Assembly (NCBI GenBank): GCA_049794535.1
Contig: JBARCX010000429.1
Span: 1 to 5,709 of the forward strand
DNA: 5,709 nucleotides
Reading direction: 5' to 3'
Source of the DNA: JBARCX01 sp049794535
Lineage (GTDB): Bacteria > Pseudomonadota > Gammaproteobacteria > Xanthomonadales > Rhodanobacteraceae
Shown: positions 1 through 5,668 of the stretch, one piece after another
How positions within the stretch are numbered: the stretch's first letter is position 1
Layout of the letters: the number at the start of each line of letters is the position of its first letter
The notes under the pieces: generated by a model
Database searches by the model: none
The model's input: the letters and a program-made list of their open reading frames with translations, nothing else
What the model was told of the DNA's origin: nothing
Made by a program: the position numbers and the translations under genes

Positions 1-234
1 GCGCTGCTCCCAGTTGAAGCGCAGGCAACGGCGTGGATCGGTGCCTGCCAATGGTCCGATCGGTGTCGAAATGCGCAGGTAGCGCCTTCCGCTTTCGTCC
101 TCAAGCTCGGCCAGGTACATGCCCTGATGATGCCCATGCGCTAGCTTGAGATCGAAACTGAGCAGATAGGGATCATTCTGACGCAGCTTATGTTGGCTGC
201 CGATGTGTGAGCGCACGGCTTCAAAGTGGCGCAT
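1..234 (-). CDS. Hypothetical protein, N-terminal 78 residues (3' end outside window)
   Basis: An open frame runs leftward from an ATG at 234-232 to the window edge without a stop, giving 78 residues beginning MRHFEAVRSHIGSQ. The start is supported by an AAGGAA Shine-Dalgarno (complement of 242-247) placed 7 bases upstream. The product is soluble-looking, with no signal peptide or membrane segment. It contains an alternating hydrophobic stretch (PYLLSFDLKLAHGHHQGMYLAEL, about residues 22-44, read from the sequence) and then RRYLRISTPIGPL (about 52-64), which looks like beta strands. I do not recognise the family and assign no function. It is transcribed divergently from the ATL-recQ pair. Absence of stops, a good RBS and a plausible composition make it a likely real gene, but its C-terminal part is not visible. 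Confidence 0.65.
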   Translation of the reverse strand, partial: MRHFEAVRSHIGSQHKLRQNDPYLLSFDLKLAHGHHQGMYLAELEDESGRRYLRISTPIGPLAGTDPRRCLRFNWEQR

Positions 235-289
235 GGTCAAATTCCTTGACGAACAATGGCTACTACTCTGCCACGACTTTATGTCCAAG

Positions 290-317
290 TTGTGCAATGG
301 ATGTTCTGATCTATTCT
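290..317 (+). promoter_or_regulatory. Possible sigma70 promoter for the ATL-recQ pair
   Basis: TTGTGC at 290-295 and TATTCT at 312-317 are separated by 16 bp, matching the sigma70 consensus at 3/6 and 4/6 positions. They lie in the divergent intergenic region 235-384, about 70 bp before the preferred ATL start. This is the best candidate I can see on the + strand, but such weak matches occur by chance. Confidence 0.25.
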
Positions 318-384
318 GCCTGACCTACTCTGCGTGGGCACCATAAACACGCTGCGCGGCATAGCCCCAACTCTTCTCGCAACC

Positions 385-720
385 ATGAACGACGCTCAGA
401 CCCGCATCTACGCCGCCATTGCCGCCATTCCACCGGGCCGTGTCGCCAGTTATGGCGCTATCGCTGCACGTGCAGGTTTGCCGGGGCGCGCACGTCTGGT
501 CGGTAAGCTGCTGGGTGAAGTACCTGATGGTATGGCCTTGCCCTGGTTCCGCGTGCTGCGTGCCAGTGGACAGGTGGCGCTACCGCCAGGGAGCCGTGGA
601 TTTCGTGAGCAATGTCGTCTTTTGCGCGCTGAAGGTGTTGAAGTGAAAAATGGTCGCGTACCGCTGTCCCGTTTCGGGCTGGATGCGAATATCGATCGGG
701 CGCTGTGGGGTATGCCATAG
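385..720 (+). CDS. atl: Alkyltransferase-like protein (ATL), Cys-less MGMT homologue
   Basis: This 111-residue protein has the DNA-binding fold of O6-alkylguanine-DNA alkyltransferases: IPPGRVASYGAIAARAG (residues 15-31, with the Tyr used for nucleotide flipping at Y23), a recognition-helix segment RARLVGKLL (35-43, likely Arg finger R37), the active-site loop LPWFRV (52-57) and LLRAEGV (79-85). The alkyltransferase signature PCHR is PWFR here: Trp54 replaces the alkyl-accepting Cys and Phe55 replaces the His of the catalytic relay, so it cannot repair by alkyl transfer. Known ATL proteins (E. coli YbaZ, S. pombe Atl1) bind O6-alkylguanine and direct the lesion to nucleotide excision repair; that role is inferred. 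I chose ATG 385 because homologues begin just before this conserved helix. An in-frame GTG at 334 would add 17 residues, and neither start has a clear Shine-Dalgarno. recQ follows 65 bp downstream on the same strand. Confidence 0.92.
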   Translation: MNDAQTRIYAAIAAIPPGRVASYGAIAARAGLPGRARLVGKLLGEVPDGMALPWFRVLRASGQVALPPGSRGFREQCRLLRAEGVEVKNGRVPLSRFGLDANIDRALWGMP

Positions 721-785
721 GCATTGATCGTGCGCCGAGAAGCTTTTCGGCGAGTGACCACCACCGATTTGCTAGCATTCAACAG

Positions 786-2600
786 ATGCCTTCCTCAGCT
801 CTCGATATTCTTCATAGCGTTTTCGGTTACGCCAGCTTTCGCGGTCAGCAACAGGCCGTCGTAGAGCAATTGGCAGAAGGCGGCGATGCGTTGGTGCTGA
901 TGCCGACCGGCGGCGGCAAGTCGTTGTGCTACCAGATTCCCGCCTTGCTCAGGCAAGGTACCGGCATCGTGGTGTCGCCACTTATCGCGTTGATGCAGGA
1001 TCAGGTGGATGCGCTGCGCGAAGCCGGCGTGGCGTCGGCCTATCTCAATTCCAGCTTGAGCGCAGACGCGCAGCGCGAGGTTGAGCGCCAACTGCTGGCG
1101 GGTGAATTGAATCTGCTCTATGTAGCGCCGGAGCGTTTGCTCACTCAACGTTTTCTCGGCTTGCTCGAGCGCACCGAAGTGGCGCTATTTGCGATTGACG
1201 AGGCGCATTGCGTATCGCAGTGGGGGCACGATTTTCGCCCTGAGTACCGTGAGTTAGCGGTGCTGCACCAACGGTTTCCGCAGGTACCGCGCATTGCGCT
1301 TACCGCAACGGCCGATCAGCGCACGCGTGAAGAAATCGTCGAGCGACTGGCGTTGCAACAGGCGCGGCAGTTTGTTTCCAGCTTCGATCGACCGAACATT
1401 CGCTATCGCGTCGCGCTGAAGCACAATCCGCGCAGTCAGCTGATGAGTTTTCTCGATGGCCATCGCGGTGAGTCCGGCATCGTGTATTGCCTCAGCCGTA
1501 AAAAGGTGGACGACACGGCGGCATGGTTGATCGAAGCGGGTATTGAGGCGCTGCCGTATCACGCGGGCCTTGATGCGACGAAGCGTTCGGCAAACCAGCA
1601 GCGCTTCCTGCGTGAAGACGGCGTGGTGATGGTGGCGACGGTGGCGTTTGGCATGGGCATCGATAAGCCCGATGTGCGCTTTGTGGCGCATTTGGATTTA
1701 CCGCGCTCCATGGAAGGTTATTACCAAGAGACAGGTCGTGCTGGTCGCGATGGTCTGCCCGCCGAGGCATGGATGATCTACGGCCTGGCCGATGTCGTGA
1801 CGATGAGCCAGATGATTGCGCAGTCCGAATCGGCGGATGAGCGCAAACGCGTCGAGCGTCAGAAACTCGAATCGTTATTGGCTTATGCCGAGGCCACGCG
1901 CTGTCGCCGTGAATTGTTACTCGGTGCATTCGGGGAGGATTACCACGGCCCCTGCGGTCATTGCGACAACTGCATGGAGCCGCCGAAAACCTGGGATGCC
2001 ACTGTGCCTGCACAAAAGGCCTTGTCGGCCGTGTATCGCAGCGGTCAGCGCTTTGGCTCCGGTCATGTTATCGACATCCTGCGTGGCATCGATGGCGAAC
2101 GTATGACTCAGATGGGTCATGATCGCCTGACCACGTTCGGCATTGGCGCGGACATGGACGAAAAACAATGGCGTTCCGTGTTCCGGCAATTGCTTGCTAT
2201 CGGTCTGCTCGCGACGGATGCAGAAGGCTTCGGCACCTTGCGCCTGACCAAGACCAGCCGCGATGTGCTGGTCGGCAATCAAAGCGTTCACATGCGTGAG
2301 GACACCAAGCCCGTACGTAGCGCGCGTCGCCGTAGCGATAGCAAGTTGGTGACGGGTGCCACTATTGGTATCGAAACCTATGAGCAGCCGCTGTGGGATG
2401 CGCTACGCGCGTTGCGTACACAACTGGCGAGGCAGCAAGGCGTGCCGCCGTACGTGGTGTTCCATGACGCCACCTTGTTAGCGATGTTGCGTGCGCTGCC
2501 TGCGAACGAGGATGAGATGGCCGCGGTCAGTGGTGTCGGCGAAGCCAAGCTGAAACGCTACGGGCGTGACTTTCTTCAAGTGATCAATTCGCAGGATTAA
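786..2600 (+). CDS. recQ: ATP-dependent DNA helicase RecQ
   Basis: A complete 604-residue RecQ (E. coli RecQ is about 609). It is a 3'-to-5' superfamily 2 helicase that processes recombination intermediates and stalled forks, working with RecJ and SSB in characterised species. Seen in order: Walker A PTGGGKS (40-46); Walker B box DEAH (138-141) followed by the RecQ aromatic-rich loop CVSQWGHDFRPEY (142-154); motif III ALTATA (171-176); motifs IV-V including VATVAFGMGIDKPDVRF (283-299); motif VI QETGRAGRDG (314-323); the RecQ zinc site with Cys373, Cys390, Cys393 and Cys396; a winged-helix region (about 405-500); a basic linker (511-520); and an HRDC domain (about 528-602). ATG 786 is preferred because the protein then starts like the family (SSALDILHSVFGYASFR). 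The frame is open back to a GTG at 705 that would overlap ATL by 16 bp, but those 27 extra residues look non-homologous. The RBS is weak, so translation may be coupled to ATL. Confidence 0.97.
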   Translation: MPSSALDILHSVFGYASFRGQQQAVVEQLAEGGDALVLMPTGGGKSLCYQIPALLRQGTGIVVSPLIALMQDQVDALREAGVASAYLNSSLSADAQREVERQLLAGELNLLYVAPERLLTQRFLGLLERTEVALFAIDEAHCVSQWGHDFRPEYRELAVLHQRFPQVPRIALTATADQRTREEIVERLALQQARQFVSSFDRPNIRYRVALKHNPRSQLMSFLDGHRGESGIVYCLSRKKVDDTAAWLIEAGIEALPYHAGLDATKRSANQQRFLREDGVVMVATVAFGMGIDKPDVRFVAHLDLPRSMEGYYQETGRAGRDGLPAEAWMIYGLADVVTMSQMIAQSESADERKRVERQKLESLLAYAEATRCRRELLLGAFGEDYHGPCGHCDNCMEPPKTWDATVPAQKALSAVYRSGQRFGSGHVIDILRGIDGERMTQMGHDRLTTFGIGADMDEKQWRSVFRQLLAIGLLATDAEGFGTLRLTKTSRDVLVGNQSVHMREDTKPVRSARRRSDSKLVTGATIGIETYEQPLWDALRALRTQLARQQGVPPYVVFHDATLLAMLRALPANEDEMAAVSGVGEAKLKRYGRDFLQVINSQD

Positions 2601-2724
2601 GCTTGTGTCAGGGCGGGACAACCCTTACAACTAGGTATTGCGCAGTACAAGCCAGTGTCGGATGACGGCGGTATGCTGCGCTGTATCTTGCGTGTAGCCA
2701 CAGTCACGCCGTTTCACATGCAAT

Positions 2725-2730
2725 AAAGGG
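2725..2730 (+). promoter_or_regulatory. Ribosome binding site of the antiporter gene
   Basis: AAAGGG sits 7 bases before the ATG at 2738, a reasonable spacing for a Shine-Dalgarno. It supports this start and independent translation of the antiporter gene. I found no convincing -35/-10 pair in 2601-2724. Confidence 0.5.
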
Positions 2731-2737
2731 ATCGCGC

Positions 2738-4444
2738 ATGCACGACGCCCCACTCATAGGCACCCTGGTCAGCGGCATTGTGCTGGCGTTCGTGTTCGCC
2801 GCCCTGGCGCACAAATTGAAACTGCCGGCGCTGGCTGGCTATCTGCTCGCTGGCGTGGTGGTAGGACCGTTCACACCTGGCTATGTGGCGGATGGGCAAC
2901 TCGCGCATCAGTTGGCCGAATTGGGTGTGGTCTTGCTGATGTTCGGCGTTGGCCTGCACTTCTCGCTGAAAGATCTGCTTTCGGTAAAGAACATAGCGAT
3001 CCCTGGCGCGCTCGGGCAGATGGCGGTGGCAACGCTACTCGGCATGCTGCTCGCATGGGCATTGGGATGGCCGGTTGCGCAGGGCTTTGTATTCGGTTTG
3101 GCATTGTCGGTGGCGAGTACCGTTGTATTGCTGCGCGCCATGGAAGAACGACGACTGATGGAAACCGAGCGCGGACGCATCGCGATCGGCTGGTTGATCG
3201 TCGAGGATCTGGCGATGGTGTTGGCGCTGGTGCTGATACCAGCCATCGGCGGTGCGATATCCGCTGGAGAAGGGGTGTCTTTTACCGCGATCGCCAGCAC
3301 CGTTGGCATCACCATCGGCAAGGTGGCACTGTTCATTGCATTGATGCTGATTGTCGGCAAGCGCGTCATCCCGTGGATACTCAAGGTCGTCGCTCAGAGC
3401 GGCTCGCGCGAGTTGTTCCGCTTGGCCGTGCTGGCCATTGCGTTGGGCGTGGCATTCGGTGCGGCGGGTTTGTTCGGGGTGTCGTTCGAGCTGGGCGCAT
3501 TCTTCGCCGGCATGATGATGGGCGAATCGAAACTCGCGCATGATGCCGCGGAGGAAACGCTGCCGTTGCGCGATGCCTTCGCCGTATTGTTCTTCGTCTC
3601 GATTGGCATGCTGTTCAACTACCAAGTCGTGCTGACCGATCCGTTAGTGGTGCTCGCGGCGGTGGCCATCATCCTGATTGGCAAGTCGGTGGCGGCACTG
3701 GGCATCGTGCTTGCGTTCAAGCGGCCGTTGCGCACCGCATTGACGATTGCCGCGAGCCTCGCGCAGATCGGCGAGTTCTCTTTCATCCTGATCGGTGTCG
3801 GTGTAACGCAGGGCATGGTATCGAAGGAAGCGCAGGACGTACTGCTGGCCGCCGCGATCGTCTCGATCCTGCTCAACCCGTTGCTGTTCATCCTGCTCGA
3901 TCGTGCAAAGCCATGGGTGGATGCGCGCGAGGCGGCGATGCTGGGTGCGGATGCTACCCATATCACTGTTCCTGCCGATGAGTCGGAGAATGCGGGTGTT
4001 CCCGAGCTATCAGGCCATGTCGTCGTGGTGGGCTATGGCCGGATGGGGCAGCTGTTGTGCGCGGGCTTGCAACAGCGTGACTGCACGCTATTGGTCATGG
4101 AAACGGAAAAAGAGCGTGCCGCGGAATTGCGTCGGCTAGGCATCCATACCGTTTCCGGTAATGCCGCTCAGGATGATGTACTGGCTTACGCCCAGCTTGT
4201 GCGTGCGCGTGCCTTGCTGGTGACGGTGCCCGATGCGTTCGAAGCCGGCGAAGTGATTCGTTTGGCGCGAATGCAAAACCCTCAGCTGGAGATTCTGGCG
4301 CGTGCCAGCTCCAGCGCTGGCGTTAAACATCTGCGTGAGCAGGGTGCCGATTTTGTGGTGTCGGGCGAAAACGAAATGGCGCGAGGCATGCTCGATCGCC
4401 TGCAAGCAGATAGCGCCATAACCGAGATGCCGTCCGCTGCCTGA
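2738..4444 (+). CDS. ybaL: CPA2-family cation:proton antiporter with RCK domain (YbaL/Kef type)
   Basis: A 568-residue inner-membrane antiporter that resembles E. coli YbaL (about 558 residues) from its first residues through the stretches GYLLAGVVVGPFTPGYVAD (34-52) and LLMFGVGLHFSLKDL (66-80). Residues 5-390 form about twelve hydrophobic segments of a Na+/H+ exchanger domain. They include an acidic pair in a membrane helix, Glu156-Asp157 (WLIVEDLAMVL), the position used for ion/proton exchange in this family. A hydrophilic linker (about 390-424) leads to a cytosolic RCK/TrkA-N Rossmann domain (about 426-545). That domain has the nucleotide-binding glycines GYGRMG (432-437) and an acidic residue at the end of strand 2 (Glu455), fitting NAD(H)-type regulation. 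No RCK_C domain follows, as in YbaL. K+/H+ exchange is the usual assignment for Kef-like proteins, but the ion cannot be read from sequence. It lies 137 bp after recQ and is probably a separate transcription unit. Confidence 0.95.
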   Translation: MHDAPLIGTLVSGIVLAFVFAALAHKLKLPALAGYLLAGVVVGPFTPGYVADGQLAHQLAELGVVLLMFGVGLHFSLKDLLSVKNIAIPGALGQMAVATLLGMLLAWALGWPVAQGFVFGLALSVASTVVLLRAMEERRLMETERGRIAIGWLIVEDLAMVLALVLIPAIGGAISAGEGVSFTAIASTVGITIGKVALFIALMLIVGKRVIPWILKVVAQSGSRELFRLAVLAIALGVAFGAAGLFGVSFELGAFFAGMMMGESKLAHDAAEETLPLRDAFAVLFFVSIGMLFNYQVVLTDPLVVLAAVAIILIGKSVAALGIVLAFKRPLRTALTIAASLAQIGEFSFILIGVGVTQGMVSKEAQDVLLAAAIVSILLNPLLFILLDRAKPWVDAREAAMLGADATHITVPADESENAGVPELSGHVVVVGYGRMGQLLCAGLQQRDCTLLVMETEKERAAELRRLGIHTVSGNAAQDDVLAYAQLVRARALLVTVPDAFEAGEVIRLARMQNPQLEILARASSSAGVKHLREQGADFVVSGENEMARGMLDRLQADSAITEMPSAA

Positions 4445-4467
4445 GTGCTTTAGCTCTTAATCAGCAA

Positions 4468-4704
4468 TCATGCCGCGTGCTGCACACGCAGCCGCACTGG
4501 CGTGGGTTCCGGCAGATAGCGCCAGTGAGAAAGTGTCGTCGGCAGCCGTGCCCGCGGCCATGCATCGCGCAGGAAGAGCAACGCCGCACAGGGTCCGTCG
4601 TGTCGACCGAGCTCGCGCTCATCTAACAGAGTGCGCCAACGGTGACCGTGTTGAACGATACGGAATAGGCCGAGCTTTGAGGGGATGACGTACTGCGCTG
4701 ACAC
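4468..4704 (-). CDS. Small hypothetical protein, 78 aa, GTG start
   Basis: A leftward frame from a GTG (complement of 4702-4704) to TGA (complement of 4468-4470), convergent with the antiporter gene, whose stop is 23 bp away. The product is strongly basic and rich in aromatic residues, notably KLGLFRIVQHGHRWRTLL (10-27), DAWPRARLP (47-55) and SHWRYLPEP (59-67). Several Trp-centred segments and balanced hydrophobic spacing look like a real compact protein rather than a random frame, whereas the overlapping + strand frame is low-complexity Ala/Arg. No signal peptide, membrane helix or known catalytic motif is seen, and I do not recognise the family. The start is uncertain: no good Shine-Dalgarno precedes the GTG, and the frame stays open upstream to a TAA at 4764-4762, so an unusual start or a 5'-damaged gene is possible. 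Confidence 0.55.
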   Translation of the reverse strand: MSAQYVIPSKLGLFRIVQHGHRWRTLLDERELGRHDGPCAALLFLRDAWPRARLPTTLSHWRYLPEPTPVRLRVQHAA

Positions 4705-4761
4705 GATGGGGACTTCGTAATGCGATGGGCGGCAGTGTGCTGGTCGGTCGTGACAGGGCAG

Positions 4762-4875
4762 TTATTGCTTTGCGTCAGTGAGGTGGCGATCGTCGGGCAT
4801 TTGTGTCCGTACGTATGCGTACTGTAGGCCTTGCGCCAAGCTGTCGTGATCGCGATAGCCATTGCGAGTAGGCAC
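4762..4875 (-). other. Short ORF upstream of and in frame with the 78-aa gene (37 codons, GTG start)
   Basis: Reading leftward from a GTG (complement of 4873-4875), 37 codons end at TAA (complement of 4762-4764). The predicted peptide contains YRDHDSLAQGLQYAYV and then RTQMPDDRHL, which is protein-like in composition. It lies in the same frame as the 78-residue gene, whose GTG is 57 bases further on. It could be a leader peptide, the 5' part of a gene split by a nonsense mutation, or chance. No Shine-Dalgarno or homologue is evident. Confidence 0.2.
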
Positions 4876-5035
4876 TGACTATGAGGACCGGCTCTAAACC
4901 GTAGGGGTGCCTAAAGACCTGCTTGTCGTCATGGCGTGAAAGTAGCGACGATATCCGGTGGGCTTTGTCCGAGGATGTTGGGCGGACGATGCGCTACTGA
5001 GTTATTTCTTTCGATCAGGCTAGTGTCGCGAAATT
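4876..5035. other. Non-coding stretch upstream of the lipoprotein gene
   Basis: Together with the poorly supported ORF at 4762-4875 this makes a gap of over 300 bases without a confident gene. Every frame is broken by frequent stops. I see no tRNA-like fold, strong hairpin or direct repeats. It must contain the lipoprotein promoter, but no good sigma70 pair stands out; TAGTGT at 5021-5026 is a possible -10 without a matching -35. Confidence 0.4.
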
Positions 5036-5041
5036 AGGAGG
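5036..5041 (+). promoter_or_regulatory. Consensus Shine-Dalgarno of the lipoprotein gene
   Basis: AGGAGG, a full match to the consensus, lies 6 bases before ATG 5048. It is by far the strongest ribosome binding site in the window, fixes the lipoprotein start, and predicts efficient translation. Confidence 0.85.
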
Positions 5042-5047
5042 ATTTCC

Positions 5048-5467
5048 ATGCAGAAGATTTTTGCTGTGACGGTGGTTGCAGCCACCATGCTTGCTGGTTG
5101 TATGACGGTGGGTAATAAGGTTGACCCGAATGTCATCGCTTCGTTTACGCCGGGCCAGACCACGGTCGCTCAAGCAGAAGCAGCCTTGGGCAAACCGTTC
5201 CAGGTATCCCAAATGCCCGATGGATCGCAGCTCCTACAATATGTAGCCACGCAGCAGGTTGCTGCATCAGGTGCGGTACCGGAAACGGGAACGTCGATTC
5301 CGAAGCACGCGGAGCAGAAGGTTTCTACGTTGCTGACTTTTGATGCACAAGGGCACTTTGTGCGCTCGTCATCAAACGCTGCCACAGCACAGCCAAGCGC
5401 ACCGCGGACGTCCATTGGAAATTCCAGCGGGGCGTTGCAGCAAGGTGATGTGACGAATAGTCGATAG
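5048..5467 (+). CDS. Secreted lipoprotein with BamE/SmpA-like domain
   Basis: A 139-residue exported lipoprotein. The N-terminus has Lys3, a hydrophobic core (4-14) and a lipobox LAGC (15-18), so signal peptidase II should cleave before Cys18. The residue after the Cys is Met rather than Asp, which by the Lol rule favours the outer membrane. The segment FTPGQTTVAQAEAALGKPF (33-51) followed by MPDGSQLLQYV (56-66) matches the GxT...LGxP...DG...Y pattern of the BamE/SmpA/OmlA fold; the second strand region is LLTFDAQGHFVRSSS (94-108). A Ser/Ala/Thr/Gln-rich tail (from about 109) is probably disordered. It need not be BamE itself: BamE is usually shorter and lacks this tail, so a BamE-fold paralogue is the safer call. 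The gene ends with three consecutive in-frame stops, TAG TGA TAA (5465-5473), and is followed by a strong terminator. Confidence 0.87.
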   Translation: MQKIFAVTVVAATMLAGCMTVGNKVDPNVIASFTPGQTTVAQAEAALGKPFQVSQMPDGSQLLQYVATQQVAASGAVPETGTSIPKHAEQKVSTLLTFDAQGHFVRSSSNAATAQPSAPRTSIGNSSGALQQGDVTNSR

Positions 5468-5543
5468 TGATAACGGGCAGCTGTTTTGCAAGCTCAGTCG
5501 TGCCGATGACGCTGTCTACGCAGGAAGGCTAGCCTGAGAAACG

Positions 5544-5584
5544 AAACATGGCGTGCGCCATAGGCGCACGCCATGTTTGTTTAT
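5544..5584. terminator. Strong bidirectional intrinsic terminator, 16-bp perfect stem
   Basis: The arm at 5544-5559 (AAACATGGCGTGCGCC) pairs perfectly with 5563-5578 around a 3-base loop ATA. On the + strand the stem is followed by a T-rich tail (TTTGTTTAT, 5576-5584), so it should terminate the lipoprotein transcript 77 bp after its stop. The complementary A-rich tract on the left (GAAACGAAAC) gives a weaker T-rich tail in the other orientation, so it may also stop leftward transcription. It lies immediately before the insertion-sequence leader and could shield either side from the other. Confidence 0.85.
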
Positions 5585-5593
5585 GAGTAAAAA

Positions 5594-5667
5594 GAGACTT
5601 CCTCCCCTTACGGCCTCGAGGGCCATGATGGTGTTTCGACACAACCGTCAGCAGAAGAGGAAGTCTC
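5594..5667 (+). repeat. Inverted repeat in the IS leader, right arm containing the transposase RBS
   Basis: GAGACTTCCTC at 5594-5604 is an exact 11-bp inverted complement of GAGGAAGTCTC at 5657-5667. The right arm contains the GAGGAAG Shine-Dalgarno of the transposase and ends one base before its ATG. Between the arms two smaller hairpins are possible: GGCC 5612-5615 with GGCC 5621-5624 (loop TCGAG, overlapping the 8-bp palindrome CCTCGAGG), and GTGT 5631-5634 with ACAC 5639-5642 closed by a TTCG tetraloop. Together they could fold into a branched structure in RNA. Confidence 0.7.
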
Positions 5668-5668
5668 C

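Noticed and set aside
705..785. GTG 705 as the start of recQ, overlapping ATL
   Set aside because: The extra 27 residues do not resemble a RecQ N-terminus, and ATG 786 gives the usual length.
1492..2013. 173-codon - strand frame inside recQ (and 1254-1691 on the same strand)
   Set aside because: Pro/Arg/His-rich low-complexity translations opposite conserved RecQ motifs; no independent support.
2612..2624. GGG/CCC mini-hairpin after recQ as a terminator
   Set aside because: Only 3 base pairs and no T-tract; not convincing as an intrinsic terminator.
3035..3625. 196-codon open frame on the - strand inside the antiporter gene
   Set aside because: Antisense shadow: His/Gln/Arg-rich translation typical of a GC-skewed reverse frame, no RBS, and fully covered by a strongly recognised protein.
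4406..4524. 13-bp direct repeat GCAGATAGCGCCA at 4406-4418 and 4512-4524
   Set aside because: Each copy lies in a different coding frame on opposite strands, with no third copy or extended similarity; likely chance.
4470..4688. 72-codon + strand frame opposite the small leftward gene
   Set aside because: Ala/Arg-rich translation with no RBS; the opposite strand has the more protein-like composition. Confidence in the strand choice is moderate.
4623..4862. 79-codon - strand frame crossing the upstream region of the small gene
   Set aside because: Ser/Thr-rich translation without recognisable pattern, and it overlaps the better frame of the 78-residue gene.
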